Shown: positions 49,042-61,955 of the stretch, in pieces
How the letters are laid out: every line of letters starts with the position of its first letter
Numbering within the stretch: the first letter of the stretch is position 1
Assembly: GCA_003117195.1 (NCBI GenBank)
Contig: BDSI01000052.1
Location: 372,001-436,000, forward strand
DNA: 64,000 nucleotides
Reading direction: 5' to 3'
Source of the DNA: Eudorina sp. 2006-703-Eu-15
Taxonomy: Eukaryota; Chlorophyta; Chlorophyceae; Chlamydomonadales; Volvocaceae
Program-made: the position numbers and the translations under genes
The notes under the pieces: model-generated
Told to the model about the DNA's origin: nothing
What the model saw: the letters and a program-made list of their open reading frames with translations, nothing else
The model's database searches: none

Positions 49042-50800
49042 AAGACGGGAAGCTGTGGGGCGCCCTCGAGTGGATTGAAGCGTGAAGGCGCAAGGCGTCC
49101 GTTGACGCACGGGATGAGCATAATGCAGGGAGATGTATGTTTATGCAGGGTGATGTATGTTTTATGGTTCCTGAAGAGTGCGTTGGGAAGCTTGCATCAC
49201 GGTGCCCTTGTGTGCGGCCGTGTCGAATCGGTAGTTCGCTGCCACTGCGAGCGTCGAGCAGTGACGAAGGGATGCGAGGCTGCAGGCCGTGTGAAGGGGT
49301 TGACCTAACAGGGTGCCGAGACTTCACCTGCGGCACATGGTGCCCGTTACTTAACTGCTTGGAACCTTACCATGATGCATGTGCTCGTTGCAGGTGAACG
49401 TCGACCTGCCATGCCTGGGCAGGCATTACGGTCTAGATTTTGTGTTCAACTACTGGCACGGTTATGTGAGGGCTGTTGCTTGTGTGACAGTAGCGGCATC
49501 GGGGCTAGCGAGTTGCGCAGGCCGATGTTGGTCCAAATGCGAACAGCATGCAACTGTGGTTCTGATATGTGTTGGAGAATGCGCCGCACTCAGGGTTTGC
49601 GTTAACCTAAGGATGCTTCAGTTCGCAGTAAGGTGCTGTACTAGGGTTTTAGCGGGCCAGTGACATCTGCTTTGGTCAGAGAGTCAGGGTACAGATAGAG
49701 TGATGCGCTGATGCCTTACAAACCTTTGCGGCCGGCGAATCTGTGGGGACCGCCCTGGAGTGCTCGTGAGGGCCACCAACCGACAAATTGCTGGCACTGC
49801 AAATGCATGATGTGTTGCGTGTTGGGTCCGACATCTGCGGATTTCTGCAGCGAAGTGGTCCTGTAGGGGTTGGATGGGTAGGGGGGTTATTGGAGGCGGT
49901 TCGCGCGGAAGTTGAGATGTCACGTGATACCAATCGTGAAGGGCCCACATCTGAAACCTCGAGCTCTCTAGTTGCTGTCGGTTCCAGTTCGAGGTACGTT
50001 TCTACGTAGATGAGAGCGTGTGGGGCGCCCTGAACAACCGGCCAACGTAAAGGTAAAGGGCGGAGGTGGTACACATGAGCAGGGGCCAACTTGCCGCAGT
50101 GATGGCAGGCGGCTTGGCATGCTCATATCGTGGTGGCAGGCGGCAGGAGACACGCATATGCTGAAGTGGCAGCGCGGGGCATGGCGAAAGCGCGTAGGTA
50201 TTCCCTGTCACCAGTTATGGGCAGGTGGGTGGTGGTTTACGAAAAAGGGCTTTGCACAGGACTTGCTCTTGTGCGCTTGATTGGCACCCCGCGTGGTTCT
50301 GGTGTGGCTGCCGGAAACGCTTCAGGCACGTGTGATGAAATGGGTGTCGCCGCCGCAACCAGAGCTCTGATCAAAACAGTGCACACGGACAACACCCATA
50401 TGGACACAGGGACGCCGCCATGACCTCTAGCTTGAAATAGTTTGATCTTCACAGGATCTTTTTTCGCTACCTGAGTGTCATGTCAGTTTTCATTCGTTGC
50501 GTGCACGGCAGTCGGCAGTGTTAGGCACTTAGCAAGTGGACTAATACAAGCATACTACTTCCCTTATATCATAGCCTGCGGCAATAGCAGGAAATTTACT
50601 TCGGGTTTCTCGAAATCGAGCCGCTGTCAAGTTAAATTTTAAACGTACAGTCCAGAACCTAAGCATGGTGCATGCGGAGGCGTATCGGGTTCACTGAATA
50701 CAAGCATAACATATCCAAACGGATTTTGACATCAAAGCAACGTCCTGCCCAATGCCTCCTTAGGACGTCCAGCTCATAGACAGGACAAGCCGGGGCTGAG
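49042..50800. other. Intergenic region between the BTB and SET-like genes
   Basis: No supported gene. The first 45 bp may be the true 3' end of the BTB gene in another frame (stop at 49083-49085). From about 50440 to 50800 the DNA is AT-richer and probably holds the promoter of the SET-like gene. Confidence 0.5.
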
Positions 50801-51941
50801 ATGTTTTCTCCGATAGATGATCAACGTCCTTCCAAACGGCTACGACCCGACTGCCCTGGCATTGATCCATCCGAGGTCTGTCGTTAGCGGGTCTTGCGAC
50901 CAAAGCACTTGAGTTTCACTGTCATTTTATACCTGCCACTTCCAGGCACCATTTCTAAGTTCCATTGATTTTCCGGATGGGCTTGATGGTCTTACGGACG
51001 GGCTGGTCACCGGCTTGGAGGAGAACGACTTCGCGGACTGCATGTTGCCTATGCTATTCGATGGGTGAGCACTAGGCAATCCGGAGGACGGATGCGCGAG
51101 CATTCGTTTCTAACAACCATAAGTTACCCTTGCGGTCCTCCTCATCACAGGTCGCCTGACAACGTCGCCAAACTAACGCACATCAGCAGTCCGGGCGAGA
51201 CAGCAATCTTCGGCGCTTCTCGGCCCCTTATTCCCTCCCCTACCCTCCCATCGCCACTGGTCGGGTCGGTCTCTCCGCCCGGTCGCGCTTCCACATCGGC
51301 TGCCAGCCAGTCCCTGCCGCCCTCGGCTCTCCCCCAAGCGCCCACGCACACCAGCAGCGTCAGCGTCCCACACCTCACGGCGCAGCGCTCAGGCCCCGCC
51401 GCGTTCATTCCCACACCCGCGGCCGGCACGCGTGTCAGCGGCTCCGCGGGCGGCTCCGTGGCCCTCCCGCTTCGGGCGGCTTCCGCCCCAGGACTCCCCC
51501 CGGGGCCACCGCCTCCAGCCGTCCCGGGTTCATCGGGGCCCCTAGACCACCGCACGAGAGCGGGGTCCCTCCAGCCGGCCGGGCTAGGAACGTGCCCTGG
51601 GCCCTGCCAACCAGCCGGATTTGCCAGCCGGGCAAGTTCCCTCGCACCGGGGCGGTTGGCGAGCTCCGATTCAGGAGCCGGTCTGAAGCAAGGGCCCGGA
51701 TCCCGATCTGGGCCCGGCGCGGGTGGCGGTCCGGGGAGCCCCAAAGCCGCGGCCAGGAGTGGGCAGGCGGCGGCGGCGGCAGCAGGCGCGATGGCGACGG
51801 CGACGGGGACTAGTCTTGGAGGGAAAGTCAGCAGCGGGGGCGGGGCCGGCGGCGGCGGAACGGGGGCAGGCCGCTGGACTCACAGCGGACTGGATGACGA
51901 CGAGGACGGCAGCGGCGACACGCAGAGGCTGCCGGCCAGGT

Positions 51942-51975
<34 letters not shown>

Positions 51976-54900
51976 AACACGCGTGTGCCGGGTATGTCGG
52001 TCGGCCGGTCGGTTGGTATGTCGCTGTCCCTTCGTGTCGGGGTGAGGCTTCTGTGCTGGTTGCGACCCCTTAGATGGACGTCTCGCAGGCCACCAGCAGC
52101 CGCACAGGCGTCGTGCGCGATCTGGACCAACAGCACTCGATGGAGGCACCCCTTGGCCTGCGCAACTGGCTAGCACCGAAGCGGCACAGGCGTCGCGCAC
52201 AATTTAGAGTTGCCTGCCGGCTGGGCCAGTCGCAGAGCTGCTTGGCACAACAGGGCAGAGCAGCTCAGCGCCGGGGCCCGTCAGGAGCGGCGCAGCCGCG
52301 GGCTGCCGCAAGGACTCCGGCACGAGGCCGGACGGGCGCGCGTGTTGGACAGCAGTGATCAGTGCCCCCTCCCCGCGGGGCGCCGTCTCTGCAGGCCGAC
52401 CGACCGACGGCCGTTGGGCGCAAGCGCCAGCACCACCGCCGCGGGCGCAAACGGCAGCAGCGGCCTGAGCGGCAGCAGTTTGCTGCTGCGGGTCTTTAAC
52501 GGCGCCATGCGACCTGACGTGGCGGCACTGGCGGTGGCGGCGGCGCAGCGGGCGCTCGTGACGTCACCGTCGGTGCCGCCGGGATTGTACTTCTCAGAAC
52601 CGGAGCAGGGCAGCGCAAACGCGGCCGCCGCCGCCGCAGCCGCGGCGGCGGCAGCAGCAGCAGCAGCCGCCAAGGCGGTGAAGCGGGGCGGCAAGGACAG
52701 ATACGGGCAGGCGGCGCAGGTGCCGGCGGCACCCGCGCTGGCTGCGCTGCCTCTGGCCAAGTACTATCCGGAGGCGGACGCGGTGGGTGGGGGCGGACGG
52801 ATGACTGGTGCGGATTGGGGCTGAGCCACCCCCCCAAAGTCGCGAAGCAGGGAGGAACTCTGTAAATGCAACATGGGCTACGGCACCATGGGGTTGCATT
52901 GACCCGGCAGACAGATGACCCGGTAGACAGACCTATGTCGTTTCGGGGGCATGGGAGGGTGCGGCCCGGCGACTGGGGCTGCCAATGGGGGGTCACTGGG
53001 CGAGGTGCCAGGTCGGGAGTGGGGGGGCCGCCGGGCACCGCCCGTCGCGAGGTGGGTCAGTGGATGTACCACGGGGTGGAAGGCGGGGGATGTACCACCC
53101 TTTTCGCACCATGGTGGTGCTGATGGTACCGGATACCGGCAGTGGCTCACCAATGGGTTTTGTGGGCGCCGCTGCAGGAGGTCGGGAAGCGAGGTGCGCT
53201 GATGCGGCGCTGCGGTATCCAAGTTGTGCCGTGCCATGTGGCCCCGACAGGAGCTGATGGCTGCGCTGTACGGCAGGAAGCCCCTGCCGCGGCGCGTCCG
53301 AGTGGAGCCCATCACCGACCGGTGCCACCCCTGCTTCCGGAACCCGTTCGAGGGGCTGGCGGGGGTGCAGGAGCGCAAGAAGCTCGTGTCCACGGGTGGG
53401 TGCGTCGGGAGGAAAGGGGAAGGGGGAGGGTGGATGCTTCGGGGGAAGAGGGGAAAGGAGAGCGGAGGATGAGTGCGTCGGGAGGGGAAAGGAGAGGGGA
53501 GGGGAGGGTATGCTGCCGTAGATCGTGATCAAGGGCCAGGGGAGGGGGCACGGGCAGTCGGACACGGGGATGTGCAACGCTCGTGCTGTGGTTCGGGCCG
53601 CGGCTTGTCTCCCCGCGCGGCCGACCTACGGCTGGACGGGCGGAGGCGGACCGGGGGCCGCGGGCGTCTAGCTCTGCGATCCCGCCTACCTCGCTGCCCG
53701 CGTGTCCTCGCTCTGGGTTCCCCCCCCGATCCGTAGCCTTGCAACCACTGCAGCCCCTCTGGTCGCCATACAGCCAAGCCGCGACTCGGTTCCTTCGCTG
53801 ACCCGCAGGTCCGCTTCCGGAGGGGGCCCTGCTGGGGGCCTACACGGGGGAGCTGCGGAGCGGCAAACTTGACGAGCGACTGGTGGGTGATCCGTACGGG
53901 GATACGGCACATGGGTCGGGGCGTGGATCTGGACCCCCGACCGGGAAAGAGCCCATGTCACGCAACTGCAGAAGACCCTGGTGCCTCACTGGCCGATCCA
54001 CACCACTATGCCCTGGCCCCTCAAACGCCACTATGCCCTGGCCGCTCGAACGCGTGCATACAACACCGATACACACGTGTCAACGTTACTTGGATTTACT
54101 GTCCTGTCCAAACACGTGCTGCAGCGGCCTTGGTGTCGTGTGGCGCCTCTCCTCGCCCGCACCCGGCCCTCCTCGCCCGCACCCGGCCCTCCTCGCCCGC
54201 ACCCGGCCCTCCTCACCCGCACCCGGCCCTCCTCACCCGCACCCGGCCCTCCTCACCCGCACCCGGCCCTCCTCACCCGCACCCGGCCCTCCTCACCCGC
54301 ACCCCGGCCCTCCTCACCCCCGCCCCGGTCGTGTCCTGTGTGATGGTTGGCAGGTGGGTGGCGACTTAAGTGGCGCTGAGGGCCTCAAGGCGGCCTTCAC
54401 TCTGACGCTGCTGGACGACCTGGAGATACGGACCCAGGACCAGGTGGGCGGGAGGAGTGGGTGGCGGGGCGGGGAGTGGGGGCGGGGGTGGAGGGGAGTG
54501 GGGGGCGGGGCGGGGAATGTCGGCGGGGGGAGGGGAGTGGGGGCCGGGGCGGAGAGCGGGGGCGGGGCGGGGAGGGGGGGTATAGGAAAGTGGTAGACAT
54601 ATTTACACTGCGCTGCTGTCAAGAGCAAACATCCGATAGCCTCGAAAGACTCGACTGTACCAGGATCTCCAAGGGGGGCCAGGGAAGTGGGGGGCAACGC
54701 GGGATGCAGCTGCGGGGCGCGAGGGACGAAGGGTGCGCTTTTGCGGACAGTGCGCGCTGGCCGGGGGTCGGACTCGTGGGTCTGTAGGTGCAGGGCTGAG
54801 GGACGGGGGCTGCCAGGCGGCGGAGGGGCAGACAGGGAGGGAGCGCGCTGGCCGGGGGCGGCCGGGCACACGGCGGGCTTGGAGGTGACATCAACAAACA

Positions 54901-57900
54901 GCGACACCGGCAGTGATCCCCGGCCCTTGATGGCCGTCAAGGCCCTCTCGGTTCCCCCTCCTTCAGCATATACCTGCTGATGCGCCATGAAGCCCAAGGG
55001 ACCTTTCCCTCCGCCGCCTCTCTTCTTTGAAACTTCCAACTCACCCGCACCCCGCACCCGCCGCCGTGACCGCCCTGACCGCCCTTGATCGCTCCCGCGG
55101 CGCCGGGCAGGAGTCTCAGGCTGTGGCACCGGCCGGCCCCGCTGCGACTTCCTCGGCGGCCCACTCGGCGGCCACCACCACGCGGGACAGCCTCGTCATC
55201 GTGGGCGACCCCGCCACCTGCTTGCTGGCGGAGGCCAATGCGCCGCGGTTCTGGTGAGTTACGGGCGCTTGGGGATATAAACAGAAACAGCCCGGGCACT
55301 TGGGGAGATACGGGTGACCCGTGGGTCAGTGCGTTAAAGGGGTTTGCGCAAAGGGGGCGCTGACGACCCATGGGTCGGGGTCGGGGGGTAGGTGATGCGT
55401 GACAGCCGCACTGAGGAGTCGGCAACTGAAGGTGCGTGGGCCGTGTCCATCCGGCTGCTGGACCGGTGGCGCATCTGTTGTCCCCGACAGGAGATTCGCG
55501 CCCACTAACTCCTGCGTCACCCCTCATCCATTGCCCGGCCTGGCCTCCATGCGGATGCCCTTCCGTCCCGCGCCTTGCCCCGCAGGGGGCCCTGCGCCAC
55601 CTTGAAGCCGGGTGCCGTGGGCGAGGGCGACCGGGCGGCGTGCAACTGCCGGGCGTACAAGGGCCGGGCCAACAACGCCGCGGTCATACCCTGCGTGCTG
55701 AAGGCAGGTCACCGGCGGGCATGCAACGGACCGGCCAAGCGTCGCTCGCAGTGCCTCACAAAGCCCCCCGCCCTCACCCCCCCGGGCGTGTGCGTTTAAC
55801 ATGTGGGGGTTAAATACCAAACGTGTGCATCAAACGCATCGCGGTCGGCGCGGTTTCATCGCCTCCCTCATTACACCATACCGTACCGTACCGTACTGTG
55901 CGACACCTCTGTACCCACCTGCCAGGTCCGGCTGTCGCGCATTCGGGCCAGTGCCGAGGCGGCCTGCGGCGGCGTCCTGACTCCGGAGACTGCTCGGGGG
56001 CTGGAGGTGCTGCGGTCGGCGGCGACCACCGCCGCCGGTGGCGCGGCGGCGGCGCCGTCGGGGTCCGGCGGAGGCGCGGCGGCGGCATTCGGCGGCGCGC
56101 CGTCGACGTCCGCCGGGGCCCGCGGCGGCGGTGTCGGCGGGCTAGCATCGTCGAGCGCAGCGTCGGACGACTCGGACAAAGCGGCATATGTGTACGGTAT
56201 CGTCACGGTGGTGGTTACATCGAGCTCTCTCCGGGTACGGCAAGGCTTGGCGGAGGGCGGGGCTTGGGGCCGCGCCGCCGGGGCATACCGTGCGGGCCAC
56301 GGCGCGACCTGACTCACCATGAATAATCTCTGCCGGTGCACCGGCAGCAGGAGCTTGCGAACCAGGGCCTGGGTTGATATCAAACGGTCACATACTGTGT
56401 GACCCACGGGTCGCGGCTGTGCAACCGGGGGTGCGTGACCTGCGGGTCGTTAATCTGTGACCCGCGGGTCGGACGTTGATCCGTGACCCGCGGGTTGGTG
56501 CGTGAGAGTGTGGCCGCTGGCCTGGGCGACATCGTGTTCCATGCCGCCGCCTTGACCACACGTTGCAGGAGAGCGAGGAGGTGCTGCTGCGGTGGGACTC
56601 GGACGAGTCATTCTTCGCGGTGGCGGATCAGAACCTGAGACAGGTACCCACCCACCTGACTGTGCTGGGGGCCCTCGGCGCCCTTCGGGTGGGAGGGAGG
56701 GGCAAGGGAGGGAGAGGTAGGGGAGGGAGGAGCTGGGAAGGCGGCCATAGCACGAGCACCCCAGCGAAAGCAAGCCTGTAGCGGCAGGAGATGCAGGACC
56801 GTACCAAAGGAAGCAAGGCCGGGCAGCAAGGGCGAACGTTGTTGTGACAGGCCAGGACCGTACCAAAAGAAGCAAGGCCGGGCAGCAAGGGCGAACGTTG
56901 TTGTGAAAGGCCAAGTACGGCTGTGCGCCTGGCCGTACATCATGGGCATGGGAGAGGCACAGCAGGGGGTTCTAGAATGCACATGACGCCCCGTGACTTC
57001 CCGCCAACGGCGATCCTGCGCGCCCGAAGCAGTACGACACAATACGACGCAGAGCCAGCCATGGATGCAGTACGGTGACGTACAAAGTGGCGGCCGTGTA
57101 GCAGGGGCATACTCCCCACCTGCGGCCGCATGTACGGAGGTGTGTGCGGAGGTTCAGAGGGGCCGCCCTGTCGTACTGCCTTTGTACGACACCGTGCAGT
57201 ACTTGTACATCAAGGCCGTCACCGCGGAGCGGGAGGCGGCTGAGGCCAAGCTCACGGAGCATCGCCGGCAAATGGCGCTGCTGCGCAAGGCCCATCGGGA
57301 GTGCCAGGCCGCGCGGGAGGCTGCCGTACAACAACGGGACGAGGCAATCCAGCGGAAAGAGGCGGCAGAGCGCGATATGGAGGAGGCAGTACGGCAGCGG
57401 AACGAGGCGGTACAGCAACGCGACGAGGCGGTACGGCAACGCGACGAGGCGATACGGCAACATGACGAGGCGGCGGCCGACGTACGAAGCCAGCGGGCCG
57501 CGGCCGCCGCGATGGCGGCGGCGGCCGGCCCACGGGTCAGTCGCTTGGAGGTGCAGGTCGAGCAGCTGCAGCGGGAGCGGGACGCGCTGCGGTTGCAGCT
57601 GCAGCAGCACCAGCATTACCAGCCGCCACAGCTGCATGGCCAGCTGCAGCCTCCCCTGCCGCCCCCGCCTCTGCAGCCAGTCGGATCCGGCGAAGCGGCG
57701 TTGGCCCGGGCGGAAAGCTCGCCAAGGGAAGGAATGCCGACGAATTGCCATCAAGGGCTGCAGCACCAGCACCAGCACCAGCAGACGGGAAGACCTGGGG
57801 AGCTGCAAGGCTGTAGCAGGAGCGGCGGTGGCGGCGGCGGCGGCGGCTCCGCACCGCAGTCCCAGCCCGAAGGTGCGCTTGACGGGAGCCCGCTGGAGAA

Positions 57901-58773
57901 GAGACGGCGCTTGGACAGCGGCGGCGCGAGCCAGGCCGCCCCGGACAGCGCCGCCGGCGGCTGCGGCGGCGGCGACACCAGACAGGGCTTCATCGGCGCC
58001 TTCCAGAATGCATCAGCTGCAGCTGCTGCTGTTGATGCGGCTGCTGTAGCAGCACCACTTGGCCCCCAAACCACCACCACCGCCACCACCACCACCGACG
58101 GCGCGATCGGAGGCCTGTGTGACGACGAAGATGGTGACACGGGTTTGGCGAGCACGGTGGAGGTACTGCGGCGGTTCTCGGACGCCAAGCGGCACCATGA
58201 CGCGGCGGCGGCGGCCCTGGTGGCGGCGCTGCAGGAGCGGGAGGCGTCGCAGCGGCGGCGGGTGCGGCGGCTGGAGGCTGAGCTGTCGGAGCGAGGGAGG
58301 CAGGTGGCGGAGGCGCAGCGGGAGGCGGAGGCGGCGACGGCGCGCGCGGCGGCGCTGCAGCGGGAGGTGGAGGCCAGCAGGTGGGACCGGGGCCGCCGGG
58401 GCGGGAGGTCTGCTGTACGCGGCGTGAGGCGCAAAGGTGTGTGTATGGAGGCCAAGAGGGCGGCGCCTCGTAGGCCCGGAAGCGGCTGGGGCTGGGGTTC
58501 TGATGACTTGAGTGGATGGAGACGAGGGGGCAGTGTTTGCCAGGTCGAGGGCTGAGAGCGAAGCCAGGTTGGCGACTGCCCTCCGTGGTGTTTATGTTCT
58601 CTCTCCGGCTGAGGATGGAGAGAGAGAGGTGTGAGATGGCGGACCCCGCCCTGCCCCTGCTGCCCCGCGCATTCCCCGCCAGGCTCCGGACAGCCCTCCT
58701 GGAGCAGCAGTTGGCGGGCTGCTGCCCGGCCGGGGACCTCGCCACATGTGGCAGTGTCGGCAGCGGCCGCTAG
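50801..58773 (+). CDS. Divergent SET-domain-like protein with long coiled coil, about 14 exons
   Basis: Exons: 50801-50875, 50946-51064, 51151-51939, 52100-52354 (tentative), 52395-52782, 53251-53395, 53809-53882, 54354-54443, 55111-55253, 55586-55694, 55926-56234, 56569-56643, 57140-58380, 58683-58773. Phases close to 1300 residues. Residues 1-65 are acidic and ordered, followed by a Pro/Ser/Gly-rich linker and a poly-Ala run. About 545-845 resembles divergent algal/plant SET domains: LYGRKPLPRRVRVEPI, GPLPEGALLGAYTGEL, LVIVGDPATCLLAEANAPRF, NNAAVIPC, then EEVLLRWD in place of the usual GEEL-DYG. About 860-1300 is a heptad-rich coiled coil with Gln/His- and Gly-rich spacers. The role may be protein-lysine methylation or an inactive relative. 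The exon 4 borders (a 40-bp intron follows), the exon 10 donor and the exon 13 start (57140 or 57152) are uncertain. Confidence 0.6.
51940..51968 (+). repeat. (TCTG)n microsatellite at a splice donor
   Basis: Seven TCTG units begin at the exon 3 donor of the SET-like gene, so that the donor reads ag|gtctgtctg. Slippage here would change intron length but also the donor context. Confidence 0.85.
54151..54312 (+). repeat. 20-bp minisatellite in a SET-like gene intron
   Basis: About eight copies of a 20-bp unit (cctcgcccgcacccggccct; later units have a for g at the fifth position) lie inside the intron between 53882 and 54354. Just upstream, cactatgccctggcc occurs twice in close succession. Confidence 0.9.
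56401..56496. repeat. Cluster of GACCCRYGGGTC palindromes
   Basis: Within 96 bases of the intron before 56569 there are two perfect copies (56401-56412 and 56459-56470) and two near copies (56437-56448 and 56485-56496), each mostly preceded by gt. Perfect copies occur elsewhere at 12577, 14446, 16580, 37531, 40908, 41583, 55316 and 55365. Confidence 0.85.
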
Positions 58774-61700
58774 CCAGCGGTGGCGGCGCTGCGCGGAGGG
58801 AGCGACGCGGCGGCGCTGCGGCCGACGAGCTGACGACTGTCGCTACTAGCCCGTTACTGACCTCCAATGGGGCGTTTCTACCGCCACCGCGACCGCGATG
58901 CATTCATGCACATGCTGTTGCTGATGCGGCTGCCGCACACGACGACGGCGCTGCGGCACCCGGCAGCAGCCCGGCGCAACCGACGCGCTGGTGGACGTGC
59001 TGGCAGCCGGGCAGCGGGGGTATCCTCCCGGGTGGGGGCGCCGTCACCGTCTCCAACCCGCCCAGCGGGCCGCCTTCCGCAGTCTCCGTATCTTATCCCG
59101 CCCAGCGGGCCGCCATCGCTGCAGTGGGGGCGGGGGGGGGGGCGGGAGGGGGCGGGGGGCCCAGCGGGGGGGGCCCAGCTATACCATGATCCCATCCAAT
59201 AACCCCCCGGCGCACGGCGTCCCGGGGTTGCGGTTCAATGCGCCACTCATCCGACAAGGCGCGTCCGGAGGTGTGGAGGCGGAGGCGACTGAACCGCGCT
59301 TCCCGATATTCTGTAGGTCGACAGCAGAACGCGGTTGGTGCGCTCCAGGGTCCTCTCAGGTTGACAAGTTGACGGTGTGCGTCCTTGCGGGCGTAAAACC
59401 CCCTCACAGCGGTATCTGGTGCGGTCCATTGCGGCGATGTGGGTCCACAGGGGACGTGGCCGCACGTGCAGGAGCGGTAGGGCGGTTGGGCCAAGCTGGT
59501 GGCTGACACGCACGGCGGCATCTTAGACGGGGTGCCGCTCGCGCGCGGCGGCTGCACGACATCGGGCGGTGCTGGATCGTTGCATCATGTACGTACTTTC
59601 TTGTGTCCCATCGTTTCCTCTTTTGTCGATAGCGGCAGAGCGGGGTTGAAGTGCGACATCGGGGTCGCATGGGAGGTCAGGGTCAGCTCCAGTGTTGGGA
59701 CACGCGTATGCAGCCGAGGTGCGGCGTCTCCTGCGGGCTGGAGGCAACAGGCGTGTGTCTGTCTGTCTGTCTGTCTGTCTGTCTTCCTGTCTTGGCTTAC
59801 CGAGAGCGTGTCATCGCGGGGCGCCTGGTGCGTCATCCCCGCGACGGAGACGGACACCCCCTACGTGCGGCGCTCACGTAAGGGGGCCGGGGGCAAAGGT
59901 GGTCCGTGGCGGCGGGGCGGCGGGGCGGTCCAAACGGGAGGGGCAGTGGAGGGGGGTAGTATGCCGCACAGCCTGCAGTTTGTTTTTATGATGCGAGAGT
60001 GGATCCCGTGGGTAGTCGGTGACAGCCGCAGTTGGTGCGGAGGACCCAGGGGGGGGATGCCGCTCGTGGCAGGGACGCGCGCGCCTCAGGGCGCCTCATG
60101 CTTTGCCTCATATGCCTCCTCGCTCCCCGATCTGAGTGTCGCCCGCGCCGGTTCTTCGAGTATCAAGGTCCTTTTGACCATGGGATGCCTGCGTCGGTGA
60201 ACGGTAATGGCTGTTACTGATGACCGGGGGGCGGCCGGGGGGCTTATAGTTCCGGGGCGCCGAGGCCCCCGGGCGCCAGCTGCCCCTGCCTCGCACCGGC
60301 AGCTCAGGACAGGGGGGGCCCTGCCAAGGAGATCCGCGGATCTGCTGTCACCATACCGCCCGGTCTGTAACCCTGGGCTGATGAGCCGGCTGATGTGCCG
60401 AAACCCGAAAGCAGGTGACGTGCGTCGCTGCGGCCGGCCGCCTTCTGTTACCACACCGCCCTTATCAAAAGTCTTGTTCAGCGCACATCGCCATGTTGGA
60501 AAGCCTGGCTTGCCTCAGCCCCAGAAGCATATGCACGAACGAGCATGTCGCTCGCCGGCAGCAACATCCCAACCAACGTAGACATCGACACAGCGTTGGC
60601 TTGCCCACCAAACGGTGGGCAAGATCTAGGTAAGGATGAATAGTTACAAATACGGGAGGAAAAAATCACTCTTTGGCCGCATGACGGACCGCGATATCAT
60701 GCGTATGGTGTTTTTGGCGTAGGATTTCAATGTCAAGATTATGGAACTGTATGCGATATACAACATGAACTATTGACGTATTGCAAGAAGGAAGCCATTG
60801 TGACGAATATGCATTGTTACTGTTGTTATGTTTGTTGAAGCAGTTTTTGTGTAAAACGCATTGTGCCGAATAGACTAATATGTTATGTTAACCAGAGGCA
60901 TCCATGTATTGTATTGCCATTATTGAAACTGACGAGCAGGGACGACAGGCAAAAGTGCTGAGGCATTGTTTGTGGTTGGTCCCTGTTTGCCATTGACAGC
61001 ATTGCACCTCATTCCATTGCACCTCATCCCTGTTTTCCTTTGTTGATCATAGCAGTCGAGTTGGAGCTTGTCTTGTCCTTTACCACCGGTCATAGCCGAT
61101 GTAGTTGTTTGTATAGCTTTGTTTAGTGTGTATTTGTTCAACCAGGCACCCAGGCGGAAATCGTCAGGAAGAAAGGTGTACACATGAAGGATCTGAAAGG
61201 ACTGCAGACGATAACATCGTTTCATCGTGAAATTGCAGGAGAATGAAACGATCGTGGAACGCAATGGCCAGGAACAATGGCGAGGCGAGTGCCTCAGCGC
61301 GGAAGGTCCGATGGCCAGCGGCGCGAATTGTGGGGCTTTGAATTTTGTTTGAAACAGCATAAGCATGCGCAGGTATGCATGTGAATCTCATATTGGTGAT
61401 TGCTTCTTCGACTCAGTAAGCTTCGCCTTGCTAGTAGTTCATGGCGTAGACGTCACATCTAGTAATGTTCGCGCACGTTCTTGTAACATGGTGTCGCAAT
61501 ATTTGAACGAGTATCATAGATTGATTTTTGAGGTTCAACTGCAAGCGCAACGGGACGTCGGTATAGCTGTAAACGTGAAATGTCATGGAACTGAATGAAG
61601 GACTAGCACGCAAGGATTTAAGCATGTCATGTATCATTATGGCGGGTTGCAAAACAAGTTCCGTTTTCCAACGTGAAATCCGCGATGTTGAGCAACCTCG

Positions 61701-61955
61701 ATTGGTAGGACTTTGGTCAGGTTGCTCGTCCAAAATTGCTCACCAAAAAGCAGTGAAGGGGGCCTGTGGGCGGATGCTGTTGTCTTTCCGTGCGTTGCCC
61801 TAGGTTTCAGGTAGGGTTTAAACCGTTGCCCGAATATCACTAACTATATGGGACGCTGCTTCGGCCGCAATAGTAGAGCAGCACTCTGCTGGAGCAGCAT
61901 CACGAAGCATTCATATCGCACGACTGGGCGCACATTATGAACCGGTGTTGCCAGT
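58774..61955. other. Region after the SET-like gene, no supported gene
   Basis: The first 400 bp contain GC-rich, Ala/Gly-coding open frames that could be 3' UTR or an extra exon, without evidence for either. A (TGTC)7 tract lies at 59756-59784. From about 60620 to 61900 the DNA is clearly AT-richer, with no recognisable ORF. Confidence 0.45.
59756..59784 (+). repeat. (TGTC)n microsatellite, about 7 units
   Basis: Pure TGTC units between two unique segments; the same motif as the longer tract at 15847-15954. Confidence 0.9.

Noticed and set aside
58746..59202. Ala/Gly-rich ORFs directly after the SET-like gene stop
   Set aside because: Low-complexity GC-rich translation only. No in-phase splice connection better than the stop at 58771-58773 was found.
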